DNA of 64,000 nucleotides from CAIQQQ01 sp037445025. GTDB taxonomy: Bacteria > Pseudomonadota > Alphaproteobacteria > Acetobacterales > Acetobacteraceae. The notes below the pieces were generated by a model. It saw only the letters and a program-made list of their open reading frames with translations. It was not told the origin of the DNA and made no database searches. Positions within the stretch are counted from its first letter, which is position 1. Each line of letters opens with the position of its first letter. The DNA is taken from contig JBBILI010000011.1 of NCBI GenBank assembly GCA_037445025.1, positions 1 to 64,000 on the forward strand, given 5' to 3'. The translations under genes and the position numbers were made by a program. Positions 33,288-43,000 of this stretch are shown piece after piece.

Positions 33288-34677
33288 AATGCCAAAATAC
33301 GAAGAACAGGCTCAGCACCAGAAACCCTGGCAGCAGGATGGCACCGGCCCAGCCGATATAGCCGAAGAACCTTGGCATCTGGATGCCGCGCTGTGCCGCG
33401 ATCGAGCGGATCATCATGTTGGGCGCGTTGCCGATATAGGTGAGCGCCCCAAAGAACACCGCCCCGGACGAAAGCGCCATCAATACCAGATTGAGCGGCC
33501 CGGTGAGCTGGCGTGCGTCATCGCCCGCCAGCTGAAAGAACACGAGGTAGGTCGGCGCGTTGTCGAGAAACGCCGACAGCAATCCGGCCAGCCAGAAATA
33601 GGCGATCGCACTCGGCTGGCCCTGCCCGTCCCGGGTCAGGTGTAGCAAAGCCGCAAACGGCCCGTCGCTGCCGGCCTGCAGCAGTGCCAGCACGGGCCCG
33701 ATGGTGATGAAGATCGCCGCGAACAGCTTGCCCACCTCGGCCATCGGCGCCCAGGTGAACAGATTGCTCTCCCGCACCCGCCGCTTTGTCACCGCCAGCG
33801 ACACCGCGGTGATGGCGGCGAAGACGACCATGCCGACCACCCGCTCCAGCCCGATCGCCTGGCCGAGCAGCACAACGTCACCGGGATGCCATACGCCTTG
33901 CGCCAGGACGCAGCCGACCACCAGCGCGATCAGCAGCAGGTTCCAGCGCCCGCTGAGCCGCAGCCGCGTGTCACGTTCGGGCAGCGCTTCACCGCGGGAG
34001 AGAACGCGGTCCATGAGGTAGAAGGCGGTCAGCAGCGGAATGGTCAGCAGCAGCAGCGGCAGGCCCAGGTTGAGCAGCGGCCACGCGAACGGCACGCCCT
34101 GCAGAAAGCCGAGATAGAGCGGCGGATCGCCCAGCGGCGAGGTCGCGCCGCCGGCATTGCTGCAGAGAATGATGAAGAACACGACCAGATGCACGCGACG
34201 CCTGCGATGCGCGTTGGCGCGCAGCAGCGGATGGATGAGCACCATCGACACGCCGGTGGTGCCCATCACACCGGCCAGCACGGTGCCGATGGCCAGCAGC
34301 AGCGTGTTGCCGGCCGGGGTGCCCCAGGGGCCGCCTTCCAGCAGAATGCCGCCGCCCGCGGTGAACAGCGCCAGCAGCAGCGCCACGAAAGGCAGATATT
34401 CCAGCAGAATGGCGTGCCAGGCGCCTTCCGCCGCGGCGGCCGGGCTCAGCAGCAGCATCTGCGGCACCAGCAGCGCCAGCGCCCAGCCGGCCGCCACCCA
34501 TCCCATCCGGTGATGCCAGAACCGCGGTGCCAGCAGGGGCAGCACCGCGATCGTCAGCAGCAGCCCGACAAACGGCACCGCCCAGAGCGGATTTGGCATG
34601 GCGTGCGCCGTGGCGGCCTGAACCGGCCTGGGCAGGCTCGCCAAGGCGGCACACGGACCCCATATCTTCAATCTCAT
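33286..34677 (-). CDS. Sodium:proton antiporter of the NhaD/ArsB superfamily
   Basis: About 463 residues with about 12 membrane helices. Typical segments are NAGGATSPLGDPPLYLGFLQG, WLAGLLSAFLDNAPTYLVFF and GALTYIGNAPNMMIRSIA, which are the paired ion-binding re-entrant regions of this superfamily. MRLKIWGPCAALASLPRPVQA at the start may be a signal-like segment; a start at the later MPNPLW (residue 26) is possible. It is divergent from coxG and convergent with the ClC gene. The transported ion is not certain from sequence. Confidence 0.82.
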   Translation of the reverse strand: MRLKIWGPCAALASLPRPVQAATAHAMPNPLWAVPFVGLLLTIAVLPLLAPRFWHHRMGWVAAGWALALLVPQMLLLSPAAAAEGAWHAILLEYLPFVALLLALFTAGGGILLEGGPWGTPAGNTLLLAIGTVLAGVMGTTGVSMVLIHPLLRANAHRRRRVHLVVFFIILCSNAGGATSPLGDPPLYLGFLQGVPFAWPLLNLGLPLLLLTIPLLTAFYLMDRVLSRGEALPERDTRLRLSGRWNLLLIALVVGCVLAQGVWHPGDVVLLGQAIGLERVVGMVVFAAITAVSLAVTKRRVRESNLFTWAPMAEVGKLFAAIFITIGPVLALLQAGSDGPFAALLHLTRDGQGQPSAIAYFWLAGLLSAFLDNAPTYLVFFQLAGDDARQLTGPLNLVLMALSSGAVFFGALTYIGNAPNMMIRSIAAQRGIQMPRFFGYIGWAGAILLPGFLVLSLFFVFWH

Positions 34678-34753
34678 TCGGGTCGGGTCCAGCCACGTTG
34701 CACCTTCCCCACCCTGCAAGTAACGTCCGCCCCACGCAAGGAGATCCCGACTT

Positions 34754-35365
34754 ATGGACATGACCGGCGAGCGCCGCATTCCCGCCCCCCGCCAACGCGT
34801 GTGGGAAGCGCTCAACAACCCTGATGTGCTCAAGGCGTCCATCCCGGGCTGCGAGAGCATGGAGAAGCTGTCCGGGCACGAGCTCAAGGCGACCGCTGCG
34901 GTCAAGATCGGGCCGATCGCGGCCCGGTTCACCGGCAAGGTGCAGCTGCTCGACCTCGACCCGCCGAATTCCTATCGCATCGATGGCGAGGGTCAGGGCG
35001 GTGTCGCCGGTTTCGCCAAGGGCGGTGCCGTGGTGAAGCTCGTCGATGACGGCGCGGGCACGCTGCTGAGCTATGACGTGAAGGCGCAGGTGGGCGGCAA
35101 GATCGCCCAGCTCGGCGCGCGGCTGATCGATGCGACGGCCAAGCAGATGGCCGATGCGTTCTTCAACAATTTCTCGAATGCCGTGGCGGCCGCCGAGCCG
35201 GTGGCCGAGACGGCGCCGGTTGCGGTTGCGGCGCCGGCGGCCGTGCAGGGCATCTCGCTGTTCGACCTGATCCCAGCAGAGCCATTCGGGCTGCCGATCG
35301 TGGCCTGGATCGGCATGGTGCTGTTCGCTCCAATCCTGATCCTCGTGCTCAGCGCCTATCTGTGA
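34754..35365 (+). CDS. coxG: CoxG-type SRPBCC protein with membrane anchor
   Basis: A 203-residue protein. Residues 1-145 are the CoxG fold (MTGERRIPAPRQRVWEALNN, LKASIPGCESME, KIGPIAARFTGKV, DGEGQGGVAGFAKGGA). After an Ala/Pro linker comes a C-terminal membrane helix (IVAWIGMVLFAPILILVLSA). In carboxydotrophs CoxG helps attach the molybdenum CO dehydrogenase to the membrane. A strong AAGGAG lies before the ATG. It is the first gene of a six-gene operon with 4 bp overlaps. Confidence 0.9.
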   Translation: MDMTGERRIPAPRQRVWEALNNPDVLKASIPGCESMEKLSGHELKATAAVKIGPIAARFTGKVQLLDLDPPNSYRIDGEGQGGVAGFAKGGAVVKLVDDGAGTLLSYDVKAQVGGKIAQLGARLIDATAKQMADAFFNNFSNAVAAAEPVAETAPVAVAAPAAVQGISLFDLIPAEPFGLPIVAWIGMVLFAPILILVLSAYL

Positions 35366-36261
35366 TCCCCAGCTCCGTTGCGGCCACGGCCGCCTTGCTG
35401 GCGGCCGGCGGCTATGTGGCCGATCCGGCGCTGGCCACCACCGTGTTCCTGGCCCTTTCGATGCAGCGGCCGCTGTTTCTGGAAGGCGAGCCGGGCACCG
35501 GCAAGACCGAGATCGCCAAGGTGCTGGCCGCGGGGCTGGGACGGCGCCTGGTGCGGCTGCAATGCTATGACGGTCTCGACCTCGCCGCCGCCGCCTATGA
35601 GTGGGACCATGCGCGCCAGCTGATGGAGATCCGCCTTGCGGAAGCCACGGGGGAGGCGCGGTCGATCGACATCTATGCCCGCGCGTTCCTGCAGGCGCGC
35701 CCGCTGCTCAGCGCGATCGACCCGGACCAGCCGCCGGCGGTGCTGCTGATCGACGAGCTCGATCGGGCTGACGAGCCTTTCGAGGCGTTCCTGCTGGAGG
35801 TGCTGGCGGATTTTCAGCTGACCATTCCGGAATACGGCACGGTGAAGGCGACCACGCCGCCTGTGGTGGTGCTGACCTCCAACCGCACCCGCGAGGTGCA
35901 TGACGCGATCCGGCGGCGGTGCCTGTATCATTGGGTGGACTACCCCACGGCCTCGCGCGAGCGGGAGATTCTGGCGCGCAAGGCGCCCGGCGTGTCGGCG
36001 CAGCTTTCGGCCGAGGTGGTGGCGTTCGTGCAGAAGCTGCGCGAGCAGGACTTGTTCAAGCTGCCCGGTGTGGCCGAGACGATTGATTGGGCGGGGGCGC
36101 TGTCGCATCTGGACCAGCACGAGCTGGCGCCGGCGGCGGTCGATGAGACGCTGGGCGTGCTGCTGAAATATCAGGACGACATCGCCCGCATCCGCGGCGC
36201 CGAGGCGGCCCGACTGGTGGATGTCGCCAAGTCGGTGGCTTCGCCCGCGCCGAACGTGTGA
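35362..36261 (+). CDS. coxD: MoxR-type AAA+ ATPase, CoxD-like
   Basis: A 299-residue ATPase. Walker A is GEPGTGKTE, Walker B is VLLIDELDRADEPFEAFLLE, and sensor 1 is VVVLTSNRTREVHDAIRRRC. CoxD is a chaperone-like AAA+ protein needed for maturing the copper-molybdenum site of CO dehydrogenase and related XDH-family enzymes, acting with CoxE. A GTG start overlaps the coxG stop. Confidence 0.9.
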   Translation: MIPSSVAATAALLAAGGYVADPALATTVFLALSMQRPLFLEGEPGTGKTEIAKVLAAGLGRRLVRLQCYDGLDLAAAAYEWDHARQLMEIRLAEATGEARSIDIYARAFLQARPLLSAIDPDQPPAVLLIDELDRADEPFEAFLLEVLADFQLTIPEYGTVKATTPPVVVLTSNRTREVHDAIRRRCLYHWVDYPTASREREILARKAPGVSAQLSAEVVAFVQKLREQDLFKLPGVAETIDWAGALSHLDQHELAPAAVDETLGVLLKYQDDIARIRGAEAARLVDVAKSVASPAPNV

Positions 36262-37466
36262 GGGACGGCGCTGTGACCGGTGGGCTGCTTGCACTGAATG
36301 TCATGCATTTTGCCCGCCTGCTGCGCCGCGCCGGGCTGCCGGTGGGCCCGGCGGACATGCTGGCGGCCGAGCAGGCGATGTCGCTGGTGGATATCGGCGA
36401 CAAGACGCAGGTGCGGACGGCGCTGCGCGTGACCATGGTGCACCGGCACGAGCACGCCGACATCTTCGATTACGCCTTCGCCATCTTCTGGCGCGATCCG
36501 GAGGCGGCGCGGCATGCCGCCGCCATGGCCGCGATCGACGGGCAGAAGGAGCAGCCGCCGGAGAAGGCACCGCCCGGGGCGCGGCGCATTGCCGAGGCGT
36601 TCAAGGAACCGCGCAAGCCCAACCGGCAGGAAAAGGACCGCGAGGAAGTTGACGCGGTGATGACGGTCTCGGACCGCGAGCGGCTGCAGACCATGGATTT
36701 CGAGGCGATGTCGGCCGCCGAAATCGGCCAGGCCAAGGCGGAGATCCGCCGCCTTTCGCTGCCGCTGGATGAGAAGCGCACGCGGCGGCTGCGGCCGGAC
36801 CCGCGCGGAGCGCGTACCGATCTGCGGGCGACCTTGCGCCGCAGCCTGCGCAACGGCGGGGCGCTGTCAGAGATCGCCCATGCACGCCGGGTGACCCGTC
36901 CGCCGCCGCTGGTGGTTTTGTGCGACATTTCCGGCTCGATGAGCCGCTATGCGCAGATTTTGCTGCATTTTCTGCATGCCGTGGCCAACGATCGGGATCG
37001 GGTGCACACGTTTCTGTTCGGGACCCGGCTGTCCAACATCTCGCGTGCCTTGCGGGCGCGGGACCCGGAGCTGGCGTTCCAGATGGTGTCCCACGCGGTG
37101 CCTGACTGGTCCGGCGGCACCCGCATCGGCGAGGCGCTGGCGGCGTTCAACAAGGATTGGTCGCGCCGGGTGCTGGGCCAGGGCGCTGTGGTGCTGCTGG
37201 TCACCGACGGCCTCGATCGCGACGGCGCGGCCGGCCTGTCCGAGAACATGGAACGGTTGCACAAATCCTGCGCACGGCTGGTCTGGCTCAATCCGCTGTT
37301 GCGATGGGACGGGTTCGCTCCCAAATCACAGGGTATTCGTGCGATGTTGCCGCATGTCGACGAGTTTCGGACCGTCCACAGCCTGGCCAGCCTGCGCACC
37401 CTGATCGAAAGCCTGTCGCGTCCGGCCTCGGCGCGCGACATGGACCGCTGGAGGAACGCCGCATGA
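36258..37466 (+). CDS. coxE: VWA-domain protein, CoxE-like
   Basis: A 402-residue cytoplasmic protein. The C-terminal half is a von Willebrand A domain with the metal-ion site VLCDISGSMSRYA (D-x-S-x-S), and LLVTDGLDRDGAAGL as the later MIDAS strand. MoxR/VWA pairs act together in metal-centre assembly. A GTG start overlaps the coxD stop by 4 bp. The charged middle segment (KEQPPEKAPPGARR, RKPNRQEKDREEVD) is probably a flexible linker. Confidence 0.9.
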   Translation: MRDGAVTGGLLALNVMHFARLLRRAGLPVGPADMLAAEQAMSLVDIGDKTQVRTALRVTMVHRHEHADIFDYAFAIFWRDPEAARHAAAMAAIDGQKEQPPEKAPPGARRIAEAFKEPRKPNRQEKDREEVDAVMTVSDRERLQTMDFEAMSAAEIGQAKAEIRRLSLPLDEKRTRRLRPDPRGARTDLRATLRRSLRNGGALSEIAHARRVTRPPPLVVLCDISGSMSRYAQILLHFLHAVANDRDRVHTFLFGTRLSNISRALRARDPELAFQMVSHAVPDWSGGTRIGEALAAFNKDWSRRVLGQGAVVLLVTDGLDRDGAAGLSENMERLHKSCARLVWLNPLLRWDGFAPKSQGIRAMLPHVDEFRTVHSLASLRTLIESLSRPASARDMDRWRNAA

Positions 37467-37792
37467 GCGAGACCGTCGAGACCGCTGATATCCTGGCCAC
37501 CGCTGCCGCCTGGCGGCTGGCCGGTGAGGAGGTGGCGCTTGCCACCGTGACGCAGACCTGGGGCAGCAGTCCGCGTCCGGCCGGCAGCCAGCTGGCGGTG
37601 ACGCGCTCCGGGCGTATGGCGGGGTCGGTCAGCGGCGGGTGCATCGAAGGGGCGGTGGCCGATGCGGCGCTGCTGACGCTCGACACCGGTGTTCCGCAGC
37701 TGCTGGATTTCGGCATCACCGATGAACGGGCCTGGGATGTCGGCCTGGCCTGTGGCGGCAAGCTGAAGGTGTTCGTGGAAAAGCTGGTATGA
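37463..37792 (+). CDS. XdhC/CoxI N-terminal-domain protein (split form)
   Basis: A 109-residue protein containing only the XdhC/CoxI N-terminal domain: VTQTWGSSPRPAGSQLAV, GSVSGGCIEGAVAD and WDVGLACGGKLKVFVE with the conserved cysteines. Members bind molybdenum cofactor and pass it to XDH-family apoenzymes. Here the domain and its Rossmann partner are separate overlapping genes rather than one protein. Confidence 0.88.
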   Translation: MSETVETADILATAAAWRLAGEEVALATVTQTWGSSPRPAGSQLAVTRSGRMAGSVSGGCIEGAVADAALLTLDTGVPQLLDFGITDERAWDVGLACGGKLKVFVEKLV

Positions 37793-38469
37793 CCCCGGAA
37801 ACGCTCGCCGCGCTGACCGAGGCACGCGCCGCCAAGCGGCCGATCGTGCTGGCGACGCGGTTGCCGGATGGCGTGCAGTGGCTGCTGCCGGATGCAGCCG
37901 CTTCGGAGGCGCTCAACGCGGCGGCGGCGCGCGCGTTGCAGCGCGATGAGAGCGGCACCGTCACGGTGGATGGCACGGATTGGTTCCTTCACGCCTATGC
38001 GCCGCCGGTGCGGCTGGTGGTGGTGGGGGCGGTGCATATCGCCCAGGCGCTGGTGCCGATGGCGGCGCATCTCGGCGTTGAGGTGGTGGTGGTGGACCCG
38101 CGCCGCGGCTTTGCCACGGTGGAGCGGTTTCCCAACGTGACCATCCTGGGGGAGTGGCCTGACGAGGCGATGGACGCGCTGCAGCCGGACAGCCGCACCG
38201 CGGTGGTGACGCTGACCCATGATCCGAAGCTCGACGACCCGGCGCTGGACCGGGCACTGCACTCCTCCGCGTTCTATATCGGTGCCCTCGGCAGCCGGAA
38301 GACGCACGCCAACAGGCTGGCGCGACTGCGAGCCCTTGGGCATGGCGATGATGCGCTGGCCCGCATCCGCGGCCCGGTCGGCCTTAACATCGCCGCGGTG
38401 ACCGCGCCGGAGATCGCCTTGTCGATCCTGGCGGAGTTCGTGGCCGTGCGGCGCAACGCAACGTTATGA
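37789..38469 (+). CDS. XdhC Rossmann-domain protein (split form)
   Basis: A 226-residue protein with the C-terminal half of XdhC/CoxF: LVVVGAVHIAQALVPMA is the nucleotide-binding loop, VVVVDPRRGFATVERFP follows, and YIGALGSRKTHANRLARL and GLNIAAVTAPEIALSILAE are the family's late motifs. Its start overlaps the N-domain gene, so the two halves are made in equal amounts. Confidence 0.88.
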   Translation: MTPETLAALTEARAAKRPIVLATRLPDGVQWLLPDAAASEALNAAAARALQRDESGTVTVDGTDWFLHAYAPPVRLVVVGAVHIAQALVPMAAHLGVEVVVVDPRRGFATVERFPNVTILGEWPDEAMDALQPDSRTAVVTLTHDPKLDDPALDRALHSSAFYIGALGSRKTHANRLARLRALGHGDDALARIRGPVGLNIAAVTAPEIALSILAEFVAVRRNATL

Positions 38470-40058
38470 ACTTCGCATGCTTTCCTCTGGCGGAGGCGGA
38501 AGGGGCGCTGCTGGCGCATTCGCATCGCTGCCCAGGGCGCATGCTGAAGAAGGGAACGAGGCTGGATGCTGGCGCGATTGCCGATCTTCGTGCGGCGGGA
38601 CTGACCGAGGTGATCGCGGCAAAGCTTGCGGCTGACGATATCCAGGAGAATGAGAGTGCCGATCGCCTGGCGACGAAGCTGGCAGCCTCTCACCTTCGCC
38701 GCAACCCTGCGTCCACAGGCCGGGTGAATCTTGTGGCGGAGCGTGCCGGCGTGCTGCGGGTGAATGCGGGGATCATTGACAGCATCAACCTGACCGATGA
38801 GTCGCTCACGGTTGCCACGCTGCCGGATTATGCGGTCGTCGCACCGGGCGATATGGTTGCAACGATCAAGGTCATTCCGTTTGCGGTCACGGCCGCCACG
38901 CAATCGGCTGTCGAGGCGGCCGCCTTGCCGGGTGCGTTTGCGCTGTATCCGTTCCGGCCGCGCAGGGTTGGGCTGGTGATCAGCGAAATCGGCACGCTGA
39001 AGCAAAGCGTGGTCGAGGGCACCATTGCCGCAACCCGTGGCCGTACCGATGCGATCGGCGCCACACTGCTGGCACCGTTGCGCTGTCCGCATAGCGAGGT
39101 CGCCATCGCTGCCGCTTTGGCGCAGCTGCTGGCCCAGGGAGCCGAGATCCTGCTGGTGGCCGGCGCCTCTGCGACGGTTGATCGTCGCGATGTCGGTCCT
39201 GCGGCCATTATTCGGGCCGGAGGCGCGATTGCGCATTTCGGCATGCCGGTCGATCCCGGCAATCTGATCTGCATCGGCCATATTGGTTCGGTCCCTGCGC
39301 TGGTGCTGCCTGGTTGCGCCCGCAGCCCGAAGCCCAATGGCATCGACTGGGTGCTGCAGCGTCTTGCCGCGGACCTGCCGATGGGGTCGACCGAGGTGAT
39401 GCGCATGGGTGTGGGTGGGTTGTTGAAAGACACCGAGATCCGTCCCCTGCCCCGCGCCCGGGCCACCGGCACGCCGCGGATCGCCGCCATCGTGCTCGCG
39501 GCCGGTGCTTCCAGCCGGATGGCGCCACGCCACAAGCTGCTGACCGAGATGGCGGATGGGCGGATCATGTTGGCCCATACCGTGGACAATGTTCTGGCCA
39601 CGAGGGCAAGGCCGGTCATCGTCGTGACCGGGCACCGAGCGGCCGAGATCCGTGCGAGCCTTGGCACGCGTGAGGTGCGTTTCGTGACGTGCGAGCGGCA
39701 TGCCGACGGTCTGGCGGAAAGCCTCAAGGCCGGGCTTTTGGCACTGCCCGGCGATGTGACGTCGTTTCTGGTATGTCTGGGGGATATGCCGCTGGTGAAC
39801 CCGGACATGCTGGAGCGCATGATGGCTGCCTATGATCCGGACGAGGGGCGCGGCATCGTGGTGCCGATGTTCGATGGGAAGGCCGGAAACCCGGTGCTCT
39901 GGGATCGGACTTTTGTGGACGAGATGATGCAGCTGCACGGAGACACCGGAGCGCGTGCGTTGCTGCGGCGTCATGCCGATCAGATCGCCGAAGTGGCAAT
40001 GGACGATGACGCGGTGCTGACCGATTTCGACACCGAGGCGAGCCTGGCCCGCCTGTAG
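38466..40058 (+). CDS. MoeA-like / MobA-like molybdenum cofactor fusion protein
   Basis: A 530-residue two-domain protein. Residues about 1-340 are a molybdopterin-binding part (ADLRAAGLTEVIAAKLAADD, VVAPGDMVATIKVIPFAV, LLVAGASATVDRRDVGPAAI, HFGMPVDPGNLICIGHIG). Residues about 345-530 are a nucleotidyltransferase with VLAAGASSRMAPRHKLL and CLGDMPLVNPDMLERMM. The combination suggests Mo insertion followed by cytidylylation, giving the MCD cofactor used by XDH-family enzymes. It closes the cox accessory operon, and no structural enzyme gene follows. Confidence 0.88.
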   Translation: MNFACFPLAEAEGALLAHSHRCPGRMLKKGTRLDAGAIADLRAAGLTEVIAAKLAADDIQENESADRLATKLAASHLRRNPASTGRVNLVAERAGVLRVNAGIIDSINLTDESLTVATLPDYAVVAPGDMVATIKVIPFAVTAATQSAVEAAALPGAFALYPFRPRRVGLVISEIGTLKQSVVEGTIAATRGRTDAIGATLLAPLRCPHSEVAIAAALAQLLAQGAEILLVAGASATVDRRDVGPAAIIRAGGAIAHFGMPVDPGNLICIGHIGSVPALVLPGCARSPKPNGIDWVLQRLAADLPMGSTEVMRMGVGGLLKDTEIRPLPRARATGTPRIAAIVLAAGASSRMAPRHKLLTEMADGRIMLAHTVDNVLATRARPVIVVTGHRAAEIRASLGTREVRFVTCERHADGLAESLKAGLLALPGDVTSFLVCLGDMPLVNPDMLERMMAAYDPDEGRGIVVPMFDGKAGNPVLWDRTFVDEMMQLHGDTGARALLRRHADQIAEVAMDDDAVLTDFDTEASLARL

Positions 40059-40087
40059 ACGACGCTGCCTTGATCCCGTGTGATCCT

Positions 40088-43000
40088 TCATCGCGTCGCC
40101 GCTGCGGACACAGGTGCAGGGGCCATGGCCGCCAGGGCGCCCGGCACGGCTGCAACGAGACCCATGTCGCGCGTGACCAGAGGAAGATCCGCCTGGGACT
40201 GCACCGGGCGGTCGGTCAGCAGATTGAACGTGTCGGCAAGCTTTCCCGGCGGCATTCGCGGGGTAAAGTCGGTGTGCAGCTGTGCGAGCGTTGCGTCGTC
40301 CCCGGCTTCGGTTGCCGCACTGGCGAGGCGAACCAGCAAGGTCGCCTGGGCCGGTGACACCGGACCCTCCGACGGCAAGTTGCGATTCAGAGCGTGAGCC
40401 CAGGCCTGGACCGCGTTGGGCCAGTCCTTTGCGGTCTCGTGAAGCTGGGCCATCGTCTCGTCCGCGGCTTCGGTGTCAAGATCACGCAAGGCGTTGTCGG
40501 CGCTGACCAGATCATGCTGTGCCGCGACAGCAGAGGCGAATGTCAGCGTGCGCCGCTCGAGCAGGGATTGTGGCAAGGTCTCGGATGTGGTGGTCGCCAG
40601 GGCATCGACTGCGCCGGCCGGGTCATTCATCTGCAGGCGGGCGGCAGCCAGACGGCTGCCGAAGGCTGCCCGCGCAAAGCCCGGAGGTGCGGACTTGGCG
40701 AGGCGCTCGAACAACGGTGCCGCCTGTTGCGGCAGATCGAGCTCCATGAGGCGATCGCTCAGCCGCTCCGCCAGGGCCTGTCCTGCCTCCCCGTCCGGGA
40801 TAAGATCGGCATTCTCTTCGGCGAGCGCCACCATGTCGAAGGCCGAGATTGAGGCCTGGGATTCCGGCGCGAAAGCCTTGGCAAACAGCGCTTGCAGACG
40901 CTGGTGCACACGTTGCTTCTGCTCGGGCCATAGCTGTTCAGCCTCCCGCAGCAGGGCGAATGCCGGCGGGAACCGCCCTGCCTGGCCCAGCAGGTCCGAA
41001 ATGCGGACCCGACGATCGACGTCGGTGCCGTCATCGCGCCAGGCCAGCAGCAGTTTTTCAAGTGTTTCTGCGGTTTGCCCAGGTGTCGCAAGGCCTTTTG
41101 CCAGTCGCAGTTCGGCGGCGCGTTCACCCGCCATCGCGCTGACCCTGCGGTCACGCGACCGGGTCAGCGCATCATAAAGCGCCAAGGCAGGAGCGGGATC
41201 ACCGCCTGCAGCCTCGCGTGCCATGGCACGGGCCAGGTCGAGTGTGGGATCATCCTTCGATGCGTCCAGCAGGGCTGCGACCGGCCCAGACTGGCCGCCG
41301 AGCGCCATGGTCTCCGCAACCATCGGCATGAGTTTCTGGCGAAGCGGCTTGGGATAGGATTCAAGTAACGGCAGGGTGTTGGCGAACACCTGGGCCGCCT
41401 TGGGAGAGGATGGCTGTTTGATTGCGTCGCGAACGGCCCGCCAGAACTGAATCTCGTCCGTGCCGTCAAGACGCGGATCGTCCAGCCCGTCCGCATCGCC
41501 GGGACGGCCTGCCAACAACGCCGCCATGGAGGCGAGCGCCATGACCATGGGGTCATCAGCCGCACGCGCATCGTCACGCACGGCGAGATCCAGCGCAGCC
41601 GCAGCCTCGTTGCCGAACCCAAGGGCGAGCATGGCCTCAGCCACATGCTTGCGCGGTTCCAGGCGCGACTGCGGTGGGGCGGCAGCCGCGACCATCATGC
41701 GGCCCTGCATCCGGCGCACCAGCAGGTCCACCGGATCAGCCGGCAGATCCGCAATGCGGCTCAGTCGGCTGGCGCTGGCCAGCCGCTCCTGGGACTCGCT
41801 CGGTGGCGACAGCACGAGCTTGCGGCCCGCCCCATCGGCTGCAATGACAAATCCGTCTTCGGTCGGCCGCAGGCGCACAGCATCGGACGCGGCCTGAACG
41901 ACGACCCCCTGCCAGGTCGACAGAACTGAAAAGTCCGGTGCGAGCCGTGTCACCGGCAGCGCCTGCCCGGGCGCGAGCTGTGTCCCCACCAGCAGATTGC
42001 CGCCGGTCAGCGGGTCCGGCACCGAGATCACCACACCAGGGGTCTTGGCTGACAGTGCCAGGCCTGTTGGCGTGAGATGCGGCTGAATGGGGAGCAGCGG
42101 GTTCGGCACCGCCGTGCCGCCGACTGCCGTGACGGTCCAGCCCGAGGATGTTCGGCCGAGGCGCAGCTCGGTACGCTCCGGCAGGACGACGGACAGCACT
42201 GTCGCATCAGGGAGCAGACGCAGTTCGGCCTTGGCAAAGACCGGATCCTCGCCCAACGCCTGCAGATCGAGCGGGACGCGGGCGTCGAACACCACCAGCG
42301 CCTGGTTGCCACGTGGGAACGCGGCAGCACCGACCATGGGCCCAAATGGGAGGGAAAGGACATGGCCCGGAGCATCATCTGGCACCGGACGCGCCAAGGC
42401 AGCGGAGGTCAATGGAGGCTCGACCTTCGGGGGTTCCGAGGGTGCGGCTGCGACGGGTGCAGGGATTGGCGGTGAGGGGATCGGCGGTGAGGGAATTGGC
42501 GGTGACGGTGGTGACGGTGGTGACGGTGGTGCGGTCTGGACAGGCGTCGGCTGCGGCTGAGGGACGGGTTGGTCCGGTGCCGATGGGGTCACCGGCGACG
42601 ACGCGTCCAGCGCTTTTGCCGGGATGCTGGTCTGTGACCTGGCCGGCATGGAGGTCGCGCTTGCGACGGCCTCCGGTGCCGATCGTGCGACAGCCGCCGG
42701 GGACGCCGTGACAGGCTTTGGCGTCCGCCGTGTCAGAATCGGAGCCTTGGAGGGCTGCACTTCCACCGGTGCTGCCGCCGGTGGCGATGGAGCGGGATCC
42801 AGCAGGTCCAGGGCCAGGCGGTGGTCGCCCGAGGTGGGCCGCACCTTGACGTCTGGTGCAAGGCGCAGGGTCAGGACCGCGCCGTCCTGGGAATAGTCGA
42901 CCAGGTTGCGGGCCTTGAGCGGCTCGACCGGAAGTTTGACCGGGGCACCGATCGCCACCGAGACGACGTTGCCGGTGTGGATGACGATCGGCTGAGGGCG

